DNA of 50,899 nt. It comes from Dehalococcoidia bacterium. GTDB lineage: Bacteria; Chloroflexota; Dehalococcoidia; Lucifugimonadales; Lucifugimonadaceae. The stretch lies in the NCBI GenBank assembly GCA_022451965.1, contig JAKUNJ010000009.1, positions 1 through 50,899 of the forward strand, read 5' to 3'. The notes under the pieces were generated by a model. It made no database searches and was not told the origin of the DNA. It worked only from the letters and a program-made list of their open reading frames with translations. Shown in pieces: positions 1 to 9,134 of the stretch. Within the stretch, counting starts at the first letter, position 1; every line of letters begins with the position of its first letter. Both the position numbers and the translations under genes were made by a program.

Positions 1-52
1 TGTATTTAAAGATAATAATTAGATAATACTGATATTTTCTAGTACTTAATGA

Positions 53-1306
53 TTATTTCTCTAATTTATGAACTCTACCTCTGTGGATTATCGAATTCAC
101 ATTTCTTAGATCTTTAATTTCTTTTTCTGGTTTACCATCCACTGAAATTATATTAGCTATTTTACCTGGCTCTATCGATCCAACTTCATTATCTACCCAA
201 CAAGACATTGCTGAAAAAATAGTTCCTGATTGAATAGCTTCCATTGGACTCATACCAACAGAAACATGAGAATGTATTTCATCCTGAAAGCTTGTTCCAC
301 CTAATTTATAATGTTGCCAAGAAGCATCAGAACCAGCAACAAATTGTATACCTTTGTCCAAAACTTTTTCCCAAACTTTTTGAGAATCATCCCAGTGCTT
401 TTGCCAAACTTCAATTTCAGTTTTTTCTAAGTCAGATAATTCTACTTCCTTTTCTTTTTCCCATAGTTGCCATATTCTATCTCTTCCTTGATGAAGTGTG
501 GGGTTTATGAAAATGCCTTCATCAGCCATTTTATCAGCAAGTTTTTCATCAAATTCTATGACTCCATCTGTATTTACAAATCTACCATGAATTATAGTAT
601 CAACCCCTGCTTCAACAGCTATTCTCATTCCTTCGGTATTTACACAGTGAGCTGCGGTATGAACTCCAAATTTATGAGCTTCAAAAACTATAGCTTTCAT
701 TTCATCTAAATTAAATGATGGTACTCTTACATTTGAGGTACCAGTACTTCCTCCTGTTGCTGTAATTTTTATCATATCGCTTCCATCTTTTAGAAGACGC
801 CTGACTGAAGCTATACATTCTGTAGGCCCAGTAGCTACTTCTCCAAACCAATTTAAGTGCCCTCCCACTATGGTTATTGGTCTTCCGGACATAATAAGAT
901 CAGGCGTTTGAATTATTCCTCTATTTGCAGCTTCCTTAATCATGTAACCTGTCATATTTTTTGCACCTAAATCTCTAAGAGTGGTTACACCTGAATCAAG
1001 ATGTTTTATAGCATTTTGAGCTCCATTTATTGCTAATAAATTATCGTCAGTCTTTACTAAGACATCACCCGGAGTTCCATCTCCAAAACCAATTAGATGT
1101 ACGTGGCAATCAACTAAACCAGGAAGTATAGTTCCCTTAAGTTTAAATTTTTCCGCGTTTGAAAACATTTCATGAGATGAAATTTTTTCTGTAGAATCTA
1201 CACTTATTATTTCAGCATCCTTAACAAGAATAGAAATATCTTTTTCAATAACTTTTCCAGCTACAGTATCAATCATTCTGTTCCCAGAAAAAACTTTTAT
1301 ATTCAT
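53..1306 (-). CDS. Metal-dependent amidohydrolase, imidazolonepropionase/prolidase-like
   Basis: A 417-residue amidohydrolase-superfamily enzyme, probably cytoplasmic because no signal peptide is seen. The expected metal ligands are visible: H68 and H70 in DCHVH, K180 in MIKITATGG (candidate carboxylated lysine), H220, H240 in IIHGRF and D327 in GSDASW. The family hydrolyses cyclic amides or Xaa-Pro/Xaa-Arg dipeptides. The start overlaps the stop of the upstream lipoprotein gene as ATGA, so translation is probably coupled, and the gene is last in the peptide-transporter operon. I infer that it processes the imported compound; the exact substrate cannot be read from the sequence. Confidence 0.88.
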   Translation of the reverse strand: MNIKVFSGNRMIDTVAGKVIEKDISILVKDAEIISVDSTEKISSHEMFSNAEKFKLKGTILPGLVDCHVHLIGFGDGTPGDVLVKTDDNLLAINGAQNAIKHLDSGVTTLRDLGAKNMTGYMIKEAANRGIIQTPDLIMSGRPITIVGGHLNWFGEVATGPTECIASVRRLLKDGSDMIKITATGGSTGTSNVRVPSFNLDEMKAIVFEAHKFGVHTAAHCVNTEGMRIAVEAGVDTIIHGRFVNTDGVIEFDEKLADKMADEGIFINPTLHQGRDRIWQLWEKEKEVELSDLEKTEIEVWQKHWDDSQKVWEKVLDKGIQFVAGSDASWQHYKLGGTSFQDEIHSHVSVGMSPMEAIQSGTIFSAMSCWVDNEVGSIEPGKIANIISVDGKPEKEIKDLRNVNSIIHRGRVHKLEK

Positions 1307-1857
1307 TTTTTACACCCTTTGAATATAGATTCTGTTAGTTTAGTAGGTACTATATACCATACTCCCTTTTTCTTTAATTTTAAAGGCTCATCAACAAATT
1401 CAACTTTCCAATCTAAATTATTAGAGTCTATTTTATTAAAAGTATCTTTCTCAAGCCCAACAGAACCTTCTGAACCCAATATATGAATTATTTCAGACGG
1501 TAAAGGAAATAGCTCAAATGGATCATCAATAGGAGATGACATTTGAATTAGTAAAGAAACTGGTTCAAACTGTGTCTTAATTATTTCCTTGAATGTTTCA
1601 TCATCACATGATTTATCAATATAATCGGAATAGATATTTTTTTTCAACCAAATATAAAAATCTATAACTTCTTCGATATAAATATCTGACCTAATTGCAA
1701 GATTAGAAGTAGAATTGACGTTTCTTCTAGCTTCCATAATTTCAGATCTCAATTCTGATCTCCAGTCTTGTAACTGCGAATAGTCTTCCTCGGACGAACA
1801 TGCCATAAAAATTGAGAAAAAAGCAATAGATATTAAGAGTATATGTTTTTTAGGCAT
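1303..1857 (-). CDS. Small lipoprotein of unknown function
   Basis: A 184-residue protein with a lipoprotein signal peptide: lysines at residues 3-4, a hydrophobic core, and a lipobox ending FMAC with the lipidated cysteine near residue 20, followed by acidic and serine residues. The mature part is charged, mostly helical-looking, and contains three further cysteines (CDDE and GCKK regions). I do not recognise a family. It lies 6 bases after the OppF-like gene and overlaps the amidohydrolase by 4 bases, so it belongs to the transporter operon. An accessory role at the cell surface is possible, but nothing in the sequence defines one. Confidence 0.75.
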   Translation of the reverse strand: MPKKHILLISIAFFSIFMACSSEEDYSQLQDWRSELRSEIMEARRNVNSTSNLAIRSDIYIEEVIDFYIWLKKNIYSDYIDKSCDDETFKEIIKTQFEPVSLLIQMSSPIDDPFELFPLPSEIIHILGSEGSVGLEKDTFNKIDSNNLDWKVEFVDEPLKLKKKGVWYIVPTKLTESIFKGCKK

Positions 1858-1863
1858 GACTTT

Positions 1864-2886
1864 TTAAATTAGACCAGTAAGATTGAGATCCTTTGCATTG
1901 TGACAACTGAAAGTTCTTCCTGATTTATCAATTGTTAGTTCTGGATTAGTTTTTTTACATTCATCAGTGGCATATGTACATCTTGGATGAAAATAACATC
2001 CTGATGGAGGATTAGAGGGATTTGGAATTTCTCCTATCAAGGTTTTGTGATTCTTAACTAAATCTGGATCAGCTTGTGGAACTGCTGAAATCAAAGCTTC
2101 TGTATATGGATGTTTTGGATTTGAAAAAATTTGTTCTGGTGTTCCGTTTTCAACTAATCTCCCTAAATACATAACATTTATTTCATCACTAATCTGTCTT
2201 ACGATACTAAGATCATGAGAAACAAAAAGATAAGACAATCCAAACTCATCTTGTAGATCCATTAGTAGATTTATTACTTGAGCTTGAACAGAAACATCCA
2301 ATCCAGAAACAGGTTCATCACATACTATTAAAGATGGATTTAATGCTAAGGCTCTAGCAATTCCAATTCTTTGTCTTTGGCCACCACTAAAAGCATGTGG
2401 ATATCTAATCATATATTCAGATCTTAATCCTACTTTTTCTAATAACTCTTCGACTCTATCTTGTCTTTCAGACTTATTCTTTACTCCGTTTAATAGTAGA
2501 GGTTCACTAACTATTTCAAATAAATTCATTCTAGGATTCAAGGATGAAAAAGGATCTTGAAAAATCATTTGCATTTCTTTTCTCAAGGGTCTTAATTCAC
2601 TTTCATTTAAGGTTGCTAAATCATGGGAACCGTCACCACTGTTTAGGTGTATTTCACCTTCTGTAGGATCAATGGCCCTTAATATACATTTCGAAATAGT
2701 AGTTTTTCCACAACCAGATTCACCAACTAATCCAATTGTTTTCCCACGCGGAATAACAAAAGAAACATCATCAACAGCTTTTACTACTCCAGTAACTTTT
2801 TTCATTATTCCTGAGGTAAGTGGATAGTACTTCTTTAAGTTTTTTATTTCTACTATATTTTCATTTTGAGTTTTTGTAACTGACAT
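1864..2886 (-). CDS. Peptide/nickel-type ABC transporter ATPase, OppF/DppF-like
   Basis: A 340-residue ATPase of a family-5 (oligopeptide/dipeptide/nickel) ABC importer. It shows Walker A (GLVGESGCGKTT), the signature FSGGQRQRIGIARAL, Walker B (LIVCDEPVSGLD) and the switch histidine in VSHDLS. The C-terminal oligopeptide-transporter domain keeps NPPSGCYFHPRC plus two later cysteines. This four-cysteine set is associated in DppD-type proteins with a [4Fe-4S] cluster. It follows the OppD-like gene by 7 bases. The two ATPases would form a heterodimer powering the permeases encoded just upstream. Confidence 0.93.
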   Translation of the reverse strand: MSVTKTQNENIVEIKNLKKYYPLTSGIMKKVTGVVKAVDDVSFVIPRGKTIGLVGESGCGKTTISKCILRAIDPTEGEIHLNSGDGSHDLATLNESELRPLRKEMQMIFQDPFSSLNPRMNLFEIVSEPLLLNGVKNKSERQDRVEELLEKVGLRSEYMIRYPHAFSGGQRQRIGIARALALNPSLIVCDEPVSGLDVSVQAQVINLLMDLQDEFGLSYLFVSHDLSIVRQISDEINVMYLGRLVENGTPEQIFSNPKHPYTEALISAVPQADPDLVKNHKTLIGEIPNPSNPPSGCYFHPRCTYATDECKKTNPELTIDKSGRTFSCHNAKDLNLTGLI

Positions 2887-2893
2887 AATTAAC

Positions 2894-3910
2894 CTACTTG
2901 TTGTACAGATGGCAATTTACTAGATGACCATCTTCTATTTTTTCTTGACTAGGGAACTCAACATTACAGGTTCCATCAATGAAGTCTTTACATCTTGGAT
3001 TGAAAGGACATCCACTAGGCCTAGCCTGAGGATGAGGAATTGTACCTGGAAGAATGGGGAGTCTTTCTCTGTGCCCTGTAGCCAAAGAAGGTATAGAACT
3101 GAGAAGTGCTTGAGTATATGGATGTTTAGGATTCTTGAAAACTTGATGAATTGAACCACTTTCTATAACTTTTCCTAAGTACATTACATTTACTTCGTCG
3201 GCTAATTCTGCAATAACACCTAGGTCATGAGTTATCATAATTATAGACATCCCATTTTTTTCTTGAAGTTCTTTCAACAAATCTAGTGTTTGGGCTTGCG
3301 TGGTAACATCAAGAGCAGTAGTTGGCTCGTCTGCAATAAGTATATCTGGGTTTGTACATAGAGCCATAGCAATCATGGCTCTCTGCCTTTGCCCTCCACT
3401 AAGCTCAAATGCATACTGCTTCAATCTTTGCTTTGGATTACTCATACCAACTCTAACTAACCAATCTTCGGCTAATTCCATAGCTTCATTTTTTTCATAA
3501 TTTAGATGTAACTTGATAGCTTCTGTAATCTGATTACCTACAGTATGAATAGGACTGAAAGATGTCATAGGTTCCTGAAAAATCATCGAAATTCTTCCAC
3601 CTCTAACTTGCTTTAGTTGCTGATTATTCAGTTTAGTTATATCTTGAGAATTTTCATGATTTTTATCATAAAGAGTCATAGTACCATCTAATATTTTCCC
3701 AGGTCGATCAATTAGTCTAAGAATTGACTTAGTTGTTATACTTTTACCACATCCAGATTCTCCAACAATTCCTAGTGTTTTCTTTGGGAATACATCTAAA
3801 TTAACTCCATCTACAGCCTTAACAATTCCATCAGCAGTGTAAAAATAAGTGTGCAAATTTCTTACCTCTAATAAAGGCAAAGTCTCGCTTTTATTTTTCT
3901 TGGTTACCAT
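2894..3910 (-). CDS. Peptide/nickel-type ABC transporter ATPase, OppD/DppD-like
   Basis: A 338-residue ATPase, partner of the OppF-like protein. Walker A is GIVGESGCGKS, the signature is LSGGQRQRAMIAMAL, Walker B is ILIADEPTTALD, and the switch histidine lies in ITHDLG. The C-terminal domain carries RPSGCPFNPRC followed by two more cysteines (DGTC, VNCH), the possible iron-sulfur site of this family. A strong ribosome binding site (tcaggaggt) precedes the ATG and overlaps the 3' end of the permease gene, so the operon is tightly packed. Substrate specificity sits in the binding protein, not here. Confidence 0.93.
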   Translation of the reverse strand: MVTKKNKSETLPLLEVRNLHTYFYTADGIVKAVDGVNLDVFPKKTLGIVGESGCGKSITTKSILRLIDRPGKILDGTMTLYDKNHENSQDITKLNNQQLKQVRGGRISMIFQEPMTSFSPIHTVGNQITEAIKLHLNYEKNEAMELAEDWLVRVGMSNPKQRLKQYAFELSGGQRQRAMIAMALCTNPDILIADEPTTALDVTTQAQTLDLLKELQEKNGMSIIMITHDLGVIAELADEVNVMYLGKVIESGSIHQVFKNPKHPYTQALLSSIPSLATGHRERLPILPGTIPHPQARPSGCPFNPRCKDFIDGTCNVEFPSQEKIEDGHLVNCHLYNK

Positions 3911-3912
3911 AT

Positions 3913-5073
3913 TTATACCTCCTGATACGGATCTGCCGCATCTCTAATTCCATCTCCCATGAAATTCAAGGCGAGAATAACTAAAATTACAGCAATCGCT
4001 GGAATAAATAACCATGGGAAAGAAGCTACCGACTGAACATTTTGAGCATCTTTTAGCAAAACCCCATAACTTACAGCAGGAGGTCTTAGTCCTAAACCTA
4101 AGAAACTCAAGGATGTTTCAGTAACAATCATCAATGGTAAAGACAAAGAAGCTTGAGCAATAATATGGCTGTAAAAAGAGGGAAGCATATGTATAAAAAC
4201 AATTCTCATAGTTTTGGCACCATTAAGCCTTGCTGCAGTAACAAAATCTTCATCTTTCATCGCAAGGAATCTTCCTCTTATAACTCTTGCTAAATCAGTC
4301 CATGCAAATAATGAAATTATTATAGTGATCATGAAATATATTTGATTAATAGTCCAGTCTTCAGGAAAAGCCGAAGATAAACCCATGTATAGAGGAATAG
4401 TAGGAACAGATCTTATTATCTCAATTAGTCTTTGTAATATAGAGTCAATTATTCCTCCATAATATCCTGAAATTGCTCCAATAAATATTCCAAATATAAT
4501 ACTTAATGCAACACCAACTAAACCAATAGTCAAAGACACTCTAGTTGCATGCATTGTTCTTGAATAAACGTCTCTACCTTGTTTATCGGTTCCAAATAAA
4601 TGTATCCATGCATTAGGATCTTTTGTCTCATCTTTCATACCTAAAATATGTCTATTTGTAGTAAATAGTCCCCAAAGTTTATATTCATAACCTTTTGCAA
4701 AAAAAGTTATACCTTGAGAATTATCACAATCTTCTTCAAATTCCATTAGGAATGTTTCCATATTTCTTGCACCAGTCACTTCACATGTACTCATAAAATG
4801 ACCATTATGGAAAAATTTAACTGGTTGAGGTGGCATATAACCTCTAGCAGCTGCATAATCTACAGGTGGGGCTGTTGAAAGAAAATCGGCCATAAGAACA
4901 ACAACATAAAATAATATAACTACAATTGATGCTGAAAAACCAAGTCTATGTCTCTTAAATCTTCTCCATATCAGCTGTCTTTGAGTTGCTAATTCAACTG
5001 AGTTAGCTTGATCTGATGATTCTGGAGCTGAATCATTCTTCGAAAAGATTTTTCCTAGTGAGGATAAAACCAT
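3913..5073 (-). CDS. Family-5 ABC transporter permease, OppC/DppC-like, with long extracytoplasmic insertion
   Basis: A 386-residue inner-membrane permease. A cytoplasmic N-terminus of about 45 residues leads into the first membrane segment. About 100 extracytoplasmic residues follow, longer than in typical DppC, with two cysteines (STCEVTG, EEDCDNS). The conserved LFGTDKQGRDVYSR motif and a block of five membrane helices come next. The EAA loop that contacts the ATPase is seen in AARLNGAKTMRIVFIHMLP. The start overlaps the stop of the upstream permease by one base. It would pair with the OppB-like protein to form the channel. Confidence 0.92.
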   Translation of the reverse strand: MVLSSLGKIFSKNDSAPESSDQANSVELATQRQLIWRRFKRHRLGFSASIVVILFYVVVLMADFLSTAPPVDYAAARGYMPPQPVKFFHNGHFMSTCEVTGARNMETFLMEFEEDCDNSQGITFFAKGYEYKLWGLFTTNRHILGMKDETKDPNAWIHLFGTDKQGRDVYSRTMHATRVSLTIGLVGVALSIIFGIFIGAISGYYGGIIDSILQRLIEIIRSVPTIPLYMGLSSAFPEDWTINQIYFMITIIISLFAWTDLARVIRGRFLAMKDEDFVTAARLNGAKTMRIVFIHMLPSFYSHIIAQASLSLPLMIVTETSLSFLGLGLRPPAVSYGVLLKDAQNVQSVASFPWLFIPAIAVILVILALNFMGDGIRDAADPYQEV

Positions 5074-6071
5074 TAGGAGCCACCTGCTTCCAATCGAATT
5101 CTTGGATCAACCCACAATAGCAAGAGATCTGATATGAAAGTTCCTACAACAGTCATAAATCCAATAAGTAATATAATACCACCCGCCAAAAACATATCTT
5201 GAGCAACTAAAGCCTTAACCAACATAGGTCCAACTGTGGGTAGAGATAATACAACTCCTACAATAATACTTCCAGAAATAAGATAAGGTAGTATATAAGC
5301 AGTTAAGCTTATAGCTGGATTAAGAGCTAATCTAACAGGATATTTTAATATTAGCCTCCATTCAGACATACCTTTAGCTCTAGCAGTTATAACGTAAGGT
5401 TTACTTAATTCATCAAGTAAATTTGCACGAGTTATTCTCATTAGAGAAGCTGTACCAGCTGTACCTAAAACTACCATCGGTATCCAAATATGGTCAATTA
5501 AATCTTTAACTCTACCCCAACTCCATGGGACACCTACATACTCTGGAGAAAATAGCCCCCCAGGGCTAAAATCGAACCAAACAAAAAATAAATACATTGC
5601 AATCAATGCAATCATGAAGTCTGGAATTGCTAAACCGACAAATCCTAAGAATGTGAACAAATAATCCCAAACAGAATATTGCTTGACCGCAGAAATAATT
5701 CCGAAAGGAATTGCAATTACCCAAATAAAAATTACACACGCAATGGCAAGTACAATAGTTAGTAATAATCTTTCAGATATTACCTCAGTTACTGGCATAT
5801 TATACTCGAATGAAAAACCTAAACTTTGATCAAATAATATTTGACCCATCCACTTAAAATATTGAACATATAACGGTCTATCTAAACCATAAAATATTCT
5901 AAGATTATCAGCTTCTTCAGCATCTACCAAGCTTCCTGTAGCCTGAAGCTGTGCTATGTAAGCTGTTACATAATCTCCTTCAGGAAGATTAATAATAAAA
6001 AAAGAAATAAGAGTTACAGCCCATAGAGCTATAAACATAAAAATTGTTCTTCTTATAAGGAAATTCAGCAT
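5073..6071 (-). CDS. Family-5 ABC transporter permease, OppB/DppB-like
   Basis: A 332-residue permease with six predicted membrane helices. The N-terminus LNFLIRRTIFMFIALWAVTL is typical of DppB-type subunits. The EAA-like loop ARAKGMSEWRLILKYPVR is present, and the C-terminus ends in the usual VDPRIR. The gene follows the binding-protein gene after a 115-base gap that holds a strong hairpin, and it precedes the OppC-like gene with a 1-base overlap. Gene order SBP-B-C-D-F is the usual one for this transporter class. Confidence 0.92.
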   Translation of the reverse strand: MLNFLIRRTIFMFIALWAVTLISFFIINLPEGDYVTAYIAQLQATGSLVDAEEADNLRIFYGLDRPLYVQYFKWMGQILFDQSLGFSFEYNMPVTEVISERLLLTIVLAIACVIFIWVIAIPFGIISAVKQYSVWDYLFTFLGFVGLAIPDFMIALIAMYLFFVWFDFSPGGLFSPEYVGVPWSWGRVKDLIDHIWIPMVVLGTAGTASLMRITRANLLDELSKPYVITARAKGMSEWRLILKYPVRLALNPAISLTAYILPYLISGSIIVGVVLSLPTVGPMLVKALVAQDMFLAGGIILLIGFMTVVGTFISDLLLLWVDPRIRLEAGGS

Positions 6072-6130
6072 ATAAAACTCTCCAACCCACTCCTGAAAAT
6101 GAATACTCTTTTGAAATTATCTTACAAAAT

Positions 6131-6167
6131 ATATGAAAAGAGGGCACAAAAGGCCCTCTTTTCATAT
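6131..6167 (-). terminator. Strong hairpin between binding-protein and permease genes
   Basis: Perfect 15-bp inverted repeat: arms 6131-6145 and 6153-6167 around a 7-base loop. On the minus strand it lies about 20 bases after the stop of the binding-protein gene and well before the permease start, followed by an AT-rich stretch without a long U run. In SBP-dependent operons such hairpins often act as partial terminators or protect the binding-protein mRNA, giving more SBP than permease. That role is inferred here. Confidence 0.75.
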
Positions 6168-6186
6168 TTAAATAATCAAATGTTGA

Positions 6187-8373
6187 TTATTGGTTTCCGC
6201 CTTCTAACCACCATGTCTCAGGGAAACCATTTCCTGAAGTTTGTGCATGGTATGAGAAAGGAAGTGGATTAGGAACGTTTCTTACATTCTTCTTGATTAT
6301 AGCTGTATATGTAGGCTTGTTCATCACAGTTGTGATTGGGTTTACATTATTACAGTTTAGTTCTACAACCTTTTTAAGATTTTCAGTATACTTTGTTCCG
6401 TCACTAACAGCTTCGTCATAAAGTTTCTGCCATTCTCCAATCCATCCGTCTGCATAAGTTCCATCAGCTTGGTGTGCATCAGCTGCAGCTGGAGCAATAT
6501 ATCCTCCACCCGCTACCATACCCAAGTGATTTGGAGTTATGATCGCACCAGCTCTTCCAGATGATTCCCAACTGTTAAGCATGGTTTCGTTATTTTCGAA
6601 TCTTCCTGACCACAAGCTTCTTTCTTGTGCATCAAGTTTTCCATCGATACCAAGATGCTTTTTCCACATTTCGATAACCATAGAGTCAATACCTTCGTAA
6701 TCTTCGAATGCTGCTACAGCAACACTGTGAGTTACAACGATTTTTTCTCCTGTTTCAGGCATCAATCTCATGCCGTCAGCATCTTTTTGATCTAATCCAA
6801 TTGAGTCTAATAAAGCATTAGCTTCTTCTGGATTAAATTCTACGTAGTGTTCTCCAACATAGTGATCTGGATCGTCTGGGTCATCCCATCCTGCACACAG
6901 TCCACCAGTTTCTCCTAATCCTAGGAAGAATACTTCGTTAATTTCATCTCTTTCAATACCCATTGATAGAGCTGCTCTAAAGTCTTTATTTTGCAAGAAA
7001 GATGCAGTTTCAGTATCTACTGCTCCTCCATCACCTTCCCAAGTTTCATTGATGTAAAGGTTAGCAATACCAGATTCAGGTTGTCTCCAGAATTGAATTC
7101 TGTAGTTACCTTTTTCAGAGTTCTCTGTAAATACAGGTAGTTTTGAAAGGTCAATGTGTCTACCTTGAACAGTAAATTCACCAGCAATAGCCTTAAGGTT
7201 TAGCACCTCTAGGTTTTCTGCTAGATCAAGAACTACTCCATCCATGTAAGGAAGTTGCTGACCTTCTGTGTCAACACCGTAGTAGAAACAGTTTCTTTCT
7301 AGAGCCCATTGATCAGAAGTAATAGGCTTTGTAACTCTCCAAGCAGTCATCATAGGTGAATCAGGGTTAGCGTTAGCATGGTTTAAGAACAACATGTACT
7401 TAGCCCAGTTTTCGTAACCAGCAGCTTCTGCTTTAGCATTAGCTTCATCAAGACCTATAACATCAGGATGGTAGTCACTTAAGTAGTGCGAAGGTGCGTA
7501 AAGACCAAGACCAGAGTCTCCTCTAGTGTGTGGTCCTGCAACAACAACAGAAGCTAATAAAGTAATTAGTAGACCGTAAGGTTCTTCTGAATTAATTTGT
7601 AGAGTTTCTGAATCTACTGCTGTGAATTTTAGCAATTCCCCACCAGACTTCATCCATGAAGGTGGTGTTGGCACTAGATCTTCGTTTTGTACCATATGGT
7701 TATACCAAAACATGATGTCTTCAGTAGTCATATCATCTCCATCAGACCATTTTAGGCCTTTTCTTAGAGTTAAAGTGAATTCTGTTGCATCATCATTAAT
7801 AGTCCAACTTTCAGCAATGTTTGGTTGAACATCTGTCATATTAGTTCCGAAGAACAATATGTGATCTTTCATAGGTCTTTCCATGTTTTGTCCATCAGCA
7901 GGACCAGTGAAAGCTCTGTACCAAGTACCACCATATTCTCCAATGCTTTCAGCAGGCTGAATAACAAGTGGGTTTTCAGGTAGTCTTTCTTCTAAAGCAG
8001 GAATCTCTCCAGCCTCAGCTTTAGCGGCACACATTGGAGATTCAGAGAATGAACTAGGCATTTCGTCTGAAAGACTTGGCCAAGACACATCTCCTTCTCC
8101 TAATCCAGCAGCCTGGTCTTCACCAGTAGCAGCTTTTGAAGTTTCTGAAGTTTCAACAAGCTTTGGCTCTGCTTTAGCAGGCGCAGCCTCTGCAGGCATT
8201 GCTTCCTTAGCTTTTTCAGCTGTCATACCAGCATCCTTAGCGGCAGCAGCTGCAGCACTAGCATTTGTAGTGTTTGTAGCTTCTTCAACTTCCTCTTCTG
8301 AACAAGCTATTGCAAATAATCCTAAACTTAGAATCATTACACTAACTAGTCCATATCGGAATTTTTTTAACAT
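6187..8373 (-). CDS. Lipoprotein substrate-binding protein, family 5 (peptide/nickel type)
   Basis: A 728-residue binding protein. The signal peptide ends in a lipobox AIAC (C24). A long low-complexity linker rich in Ala, Glu and Lys covers about residues 25-100. The SBP_bac_5 domain then starts near YGGTWYRAFTGPADG, with typical elements such as ESWTINDDATEFTLTLRKGLKWSDG and DIMFWYNHM. It is longer than most family members (500-600 residues), mainly because of the linker. The start has a good GGAGG site (8380-8384). It is the first gene of the transporter operon and would capture peptides or similar solutes at the outer face of the membrane; the ligand is not predictable. Confidence 0.92.
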   Translation of the reverse strand: MLKKFRYGLVSVMILSLGLFAIACSEEEVEEATNTTNASAAAAAAKDAGMTAEKAKEAMPAEAAPAKAEPKLVETSETSKAATGEDQAAGLGEGDVSWPSLSDEMPSSFSESPMCAAKAEAGEIPALEERLPENPLVIQPAESIGEYGGTWYRAFTGPADGQNMERPMKDHILFFGTNMTDVQPNIAESWTINDDATEFTLTLRKGLKWSDGDDMTTEDIMFWYNHMVQNEDLVPTPPSWMKSGGELLKFTAVDSETLQINSEEPYGLLITLLASVVVAGPHTRGDSGLGLYAPSHYLSDYHPDVIGLDEANAKAEAAGYENWAKYMLFLNHANANPDSPMMTAWRVTKPITSDQWALERNCFYYGVDTEGQQLPYMDGVVLDLAENLEVLNLKAIAGEFTVQGRHIDLSKLPVFTENSEKGNYRIQFWRQPESGIANLYINETWEGDGGAVDTETASFLQNKDFRAALSMGIERDEINEVFFLGLGETGGLCAGWDDPDDPDHYVGEHYVEFNPEEANALLDSIGLDQKDADGMRLMPETGEKIVVTHSVAVAAFEDYEGIDSMVIEMWKKHLGIDGKLDAQERSLWSGRFENNETMLNSWESSGRAGAIITPNHLGMVAGGGYIAPAAADAHQADGTYADGWIGEWQKLYDEAVSDGTKYTENLKKVVELNCNNVNPITTVMNKPTYTAIIKKNVRNVPNPLPFSYHAQTSGNGFPETWWLEGGNQ

Positions 8374-8438
8374 ACATATCCTCCGTAGTTACTTTTTTAT
8401 TCCACGAACATATAGGACCAATTGACCCTATCGATTTA

Positions 8439-8468
8439 TTATAACTCATATTACTGAAAAAAAATCAA
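8439..8468 (-). promoter_or_regulatory. Likely sigma-70 promoter of the peptide-transporter operon
   Basis: On the minus strand, TTGATT (8463-8468) and TATAAT (8439-8444) are separated by 18 bases. The start of transcription would be near 8432, about 60 bases upstream of the binding-protein ATG. Found by eye only. Confidence 0.5.
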
Positions 8469-8496
8469 CTGTTGGAATTGATTCTTTAGTAATTTA

Positions 8497-8574
8497 TTTC
8501 TAATTAGCCAATTAAGTTAGCTAATTAGAAATCGATATATTTAACAATAAATAATTTATTACAAATATATCGAT
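8497..8574 (-). terminator. Two consecutive hairpins after the thioredoxin-like gene
   Basis: First in transcription order is a 12-bp perfect inverted repeat (8531-8542 with 8563-8574), which touches the stop codon of the thioredoxin-like gene; its 20-base loop contains a smaller palindrome. Then comes a second 12-bp perfect repeat (8497-8508 with 8520-8531). Both are AT-rich, without a clean GC-rich stem and U tract. They sit where the minus-strand upstream gene ends and before the promoter of the next operon, so I read them as a tandem terminator or RNA 3'-end structure. Confidence 0.55.
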
Positions 8575-9134
8575 CAATTAACTAGTTTTTGCAGTTCATC
8601 TATACCCAATCTGCCAGCGAAAGTTAATGCTATTTCACCATCACTCTCAGTAAATACCCAAGACGGGAAATAGGTGATTCCAAAATGTTCAGATAAGGTG
8701 TTTTGATTATCATCATAAATTACAGGATATTGCCAATTTTCATTAAATAACCAATTATCAGGAGGGTAGTTATTTTTTTCTGGATCAGTATGAGTTACGA
8801 CTAAAACAATATTAACATCCTTATTAATGAGATCAGCTTGATTTATCCACTCAATTACTTCTGGAATTTCTTCTCTACAATATGGGCACCAATGAGCTAC
8901 AAATAAAAAAATAGTAGGTCTATTATCTGGATATATAACAGAAGACTCTTTATTAATTTGTAATTCAATTATTGGAGAAAAATCTCCTCTAGATACATCT
9001 AATCTAGTTTGAGGATCGTAGATTTGAATTTTTTCTCCTGATACTTTGAAATCGCTGTAGTTTTCAAATTCAAGTTCATTAGTACAGCTTATGGATAGAA
9101 ATAAAAAAATAAATAAAATTAGAGTTCTTTTCAT
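8574..9134 (-). CDS. TlpA/ResA-like thioredoxin-fold lipoprotein
   Basis: A 186-residue protein with a lipoprotein signal (lipobox SISC, C17) and a thioredoxin-like domain. The redox motif is WCPYC (C83, C86), with the TIFLFVAHWCPYC context typical of TlpA/AhpC-TSA proteins, and a cis-proline region near TYFPSWVF. The protein would be tethered outside the membrane and reduce or oxidise disulfides there. CPYC is more glutaredoxin-like than the CEPC/CPPC of classical ResA. The start codon directly abuts the stop of the upstream Gfo/Idh gene, so the two are almost certainly co-transcribed, an unexpected pairing. Confidence 0.85.
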   Translation of the reverse strand: MKRTLILFIFLFLSISCTNELEFENYSDFKVSGEKIQIYDPQTRLDVSRGDFSPIIELQINKESSVIYPDNRPTIFLFVAHWCPYCREEIPEVIEWINQADLINKDVNIVLVVTHTDPEKNNYPPDNWLFNENWQYPVIYDDNQNTLSEHFGITYFPSWVFTESDGEIALTFAGRLGIDELQKLVN

